Assembly (NCBI RefSeq): GCF_030386795.1
Contig: NZ_JANUQM010000003.1
Span: 62,001 to 126,000, forward strand
Length of the DNA stretch: 64,000 nt
Reading direction: 5' to 3'
DNA from: Streptomyces sp. S.PNR 29
Lineage (GTDB): Bacteria > Actinomycetota > Actinomycetes > Streptomycetales > Streptomycetaceae
Shown here: in pieces, positions 63,373 through 64,000 of the stretch
How the letters are laid out: each line of letters begins with the position of its first letter
Position numbering within the stretch: position 1 is the first letter of the stretch
The notes under the pieces: model-generated
What the model was told of the DNA's origin: nothing
Database searches by the model: none
What the model saw: only the letters and a program-made list of their open reading frames with translations
Position numbers and translations under genes: made by a program

Positions 63373-64000
63373 CTAGCGCAGGCCGGCGGCGACCTCCCTG
63401 AGCGCCGCGGCCGCCCTGCGCTGCAGCCCCGGCCCGAACGTGATCCGGGTGGCCCCGAGTTCGCCCAGCTCGCCGAGTCCGGTGGGCGAGGGGCCGTCCG
63501 GCACGGGCGCGCCGACGTTGATCGGCCCCTGGATCCCCGCCCGCAGCAGCGGCAGTACGGCGGGCGGGGCGCCGATCGGGTACACGCAGTCGGCGCCCGC
63601 GGCGACGTACAGCGCGGCCCGTTCCACGGCCCGGTCCGGATCGGCCACCCCGCGGCTGAAGGTGTCGATGCGGGCGTTGACGAAGAGCCGGTCGCCGGCG
63701 GCGTACCGCACCTCCGCCAGCCAGTCGGCGTGCTCCCGCGGGTCCTTGAGGACACCCCCGTGGGAGTCCTCAAGGTTGCAGCCCACGGCACCCGTCTCCA
63801 GGAGCCGCTCCACCAGTTCCTTCGGCGCGAGCCCGTATCCGCCCTCCACGTCCGCCGACACCGGTACGTCGACGGCCCGTACGATCCGCTTGACGGCCGC
63901 GAACATCTCCTCGGCCGGGGTCGCCCCGTCCTCGTACCCGAGGGAGGCGGCGACTCCCGCGCTGGGCGTCGCGAGCGCCGGGAACCCGGCCTCCTCGAAC
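63373..64000 (-). CDS. Isocitrate lyase/PEP mutase family enzyme, 5' truncated by window
   Basis: The frame is open to the right edge (encoding TPSAGVAASLGYEDGATPAEEM before the internal Met at 63906), so the start lies beyond 64000. It carries family motifs SADVEGGYG with the metal-binding Asp and Glu, CNLEDS and FVNARIDTF. The lyase hallmark KKCGH is not seen in the visible part, so it fits the PEP mutase/2-methylisocitrate lyase-like subgroup that cleaves or rearranges C-C or C-P bonds with Mg2+. Stop at 63373 converges with the betaine operon, 7 nt away. Confidence 0.85.
   Translation of the reverse strand, partial: FEEAGFPALATPSAGVAASLGYEDGATPAEEMFAAVKRIVRAVDVPVSADVEGGYGLAPKELVERLLETGAVGCNLEDSHGGVLKDPREHADWLAEVRYAAGDRLFVNARIDTFSRGVADPDRAVERAALYVAAGADCVYPIGAPPAVLPLLRAGIQGPINVGAPVPDGPSPTGLGELGELGATRITFGPGLQRRAAAALREVAAGLR

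Overview
The window is a chromosomal segment of a Streptomyces or very close relative. The evidence is high G+C with G/C-ending codons, GTG and TTG starts, 4-nt stop/start overlaps, many twin-arginine-poor secreted and membrane proteins, an MKLRR-type surface-protein signal peptide, and a conserved order of housekeeping genes (guaA, pcrA, icmB, sucCD, purNH, folD, mdh). I see no insertion sequence, prophage, CRISPR array, tRNA, rRNA or antibiotic biosynthesis cluster; it reads as core chromosome with lineage-specific additions.

Layout. 1-5.7 kb: a cut surface-protein gene, a chorismate mutase gene preceded by what looks like a leaderless Phe/Tyr leader-peptide attenuator, guaA, and a flavin-type oxidoreductase, a membrane protein, a class II aldolase and a shrunken DUF4429 gene. 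5.8-13.2 kb: a TIG-like membrane protein, DoxX, a divergent PspC pair in which one arm is a PspC sensor kinase plus LuxR-type regulator, and a virginiamycin-B-lyase-like protein. 13.2-22.1 kb: cell-wall hydrolases (two NlpC/P60 paralogues, one under a c-di-AMP riboswitch, and an M23 peptidase) around pcrA, then a lipase. 22.7-31.7 kb: icmB, then a five-protein module (MoxR ATPase, DUF5682, VWA, and divergently SWIM and DUF5691) whose two arms are driven from facing copies of a DNA-damage (PafBC/RecA-NDp) type promoter motif. 32-35.4 kb: two low-complexity exported proteins. 36-44.3 kb: sucCD, an XRE-sigma-TM fusion, a DUF6350-type membrane protein, then purNH. 44.4-47.9 kb: a small secreted protein, a receptor kinase with a lytic-transglycosylase-like outer domain and its FHA partner. 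48.1-52.7 kb: folD, a DUF3017 protein, an XRE membrane regulator and mdh. 52.9-56 kb: three envelope proteins. 56.2-63.4 kb: a complete choline-to-glycine-betaine pathway with its ABC importer. 63.4 kb-end: a PEP mutase/isocitrate lyase family gene cut by the window edge.

How genes work together. Central metabolism (succinyl-CoA synthetase, malate dehydrogenase), purine synthesis (guaA, purN, purH) and one-carbon supply (folD) lie close together but in separate transcription units, most ended by long perfect hairpins. The betaine block converts choline to betaine and imports quaternary ammonium osmolytes. The cell-wall hydrolases, the c-di-AMP switch and the kinase/FHA pair point to envelope turnover control. 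The most unusual elements are the leaderless attenuator (1412-1573), the MoxR/VWA/SWIM module with facing damage-type promoters (23.2-31.7 kb), the kinase-transglycosylase fusion (44837-46411) and the XRE-sigma-TM fusion (38190-39290).
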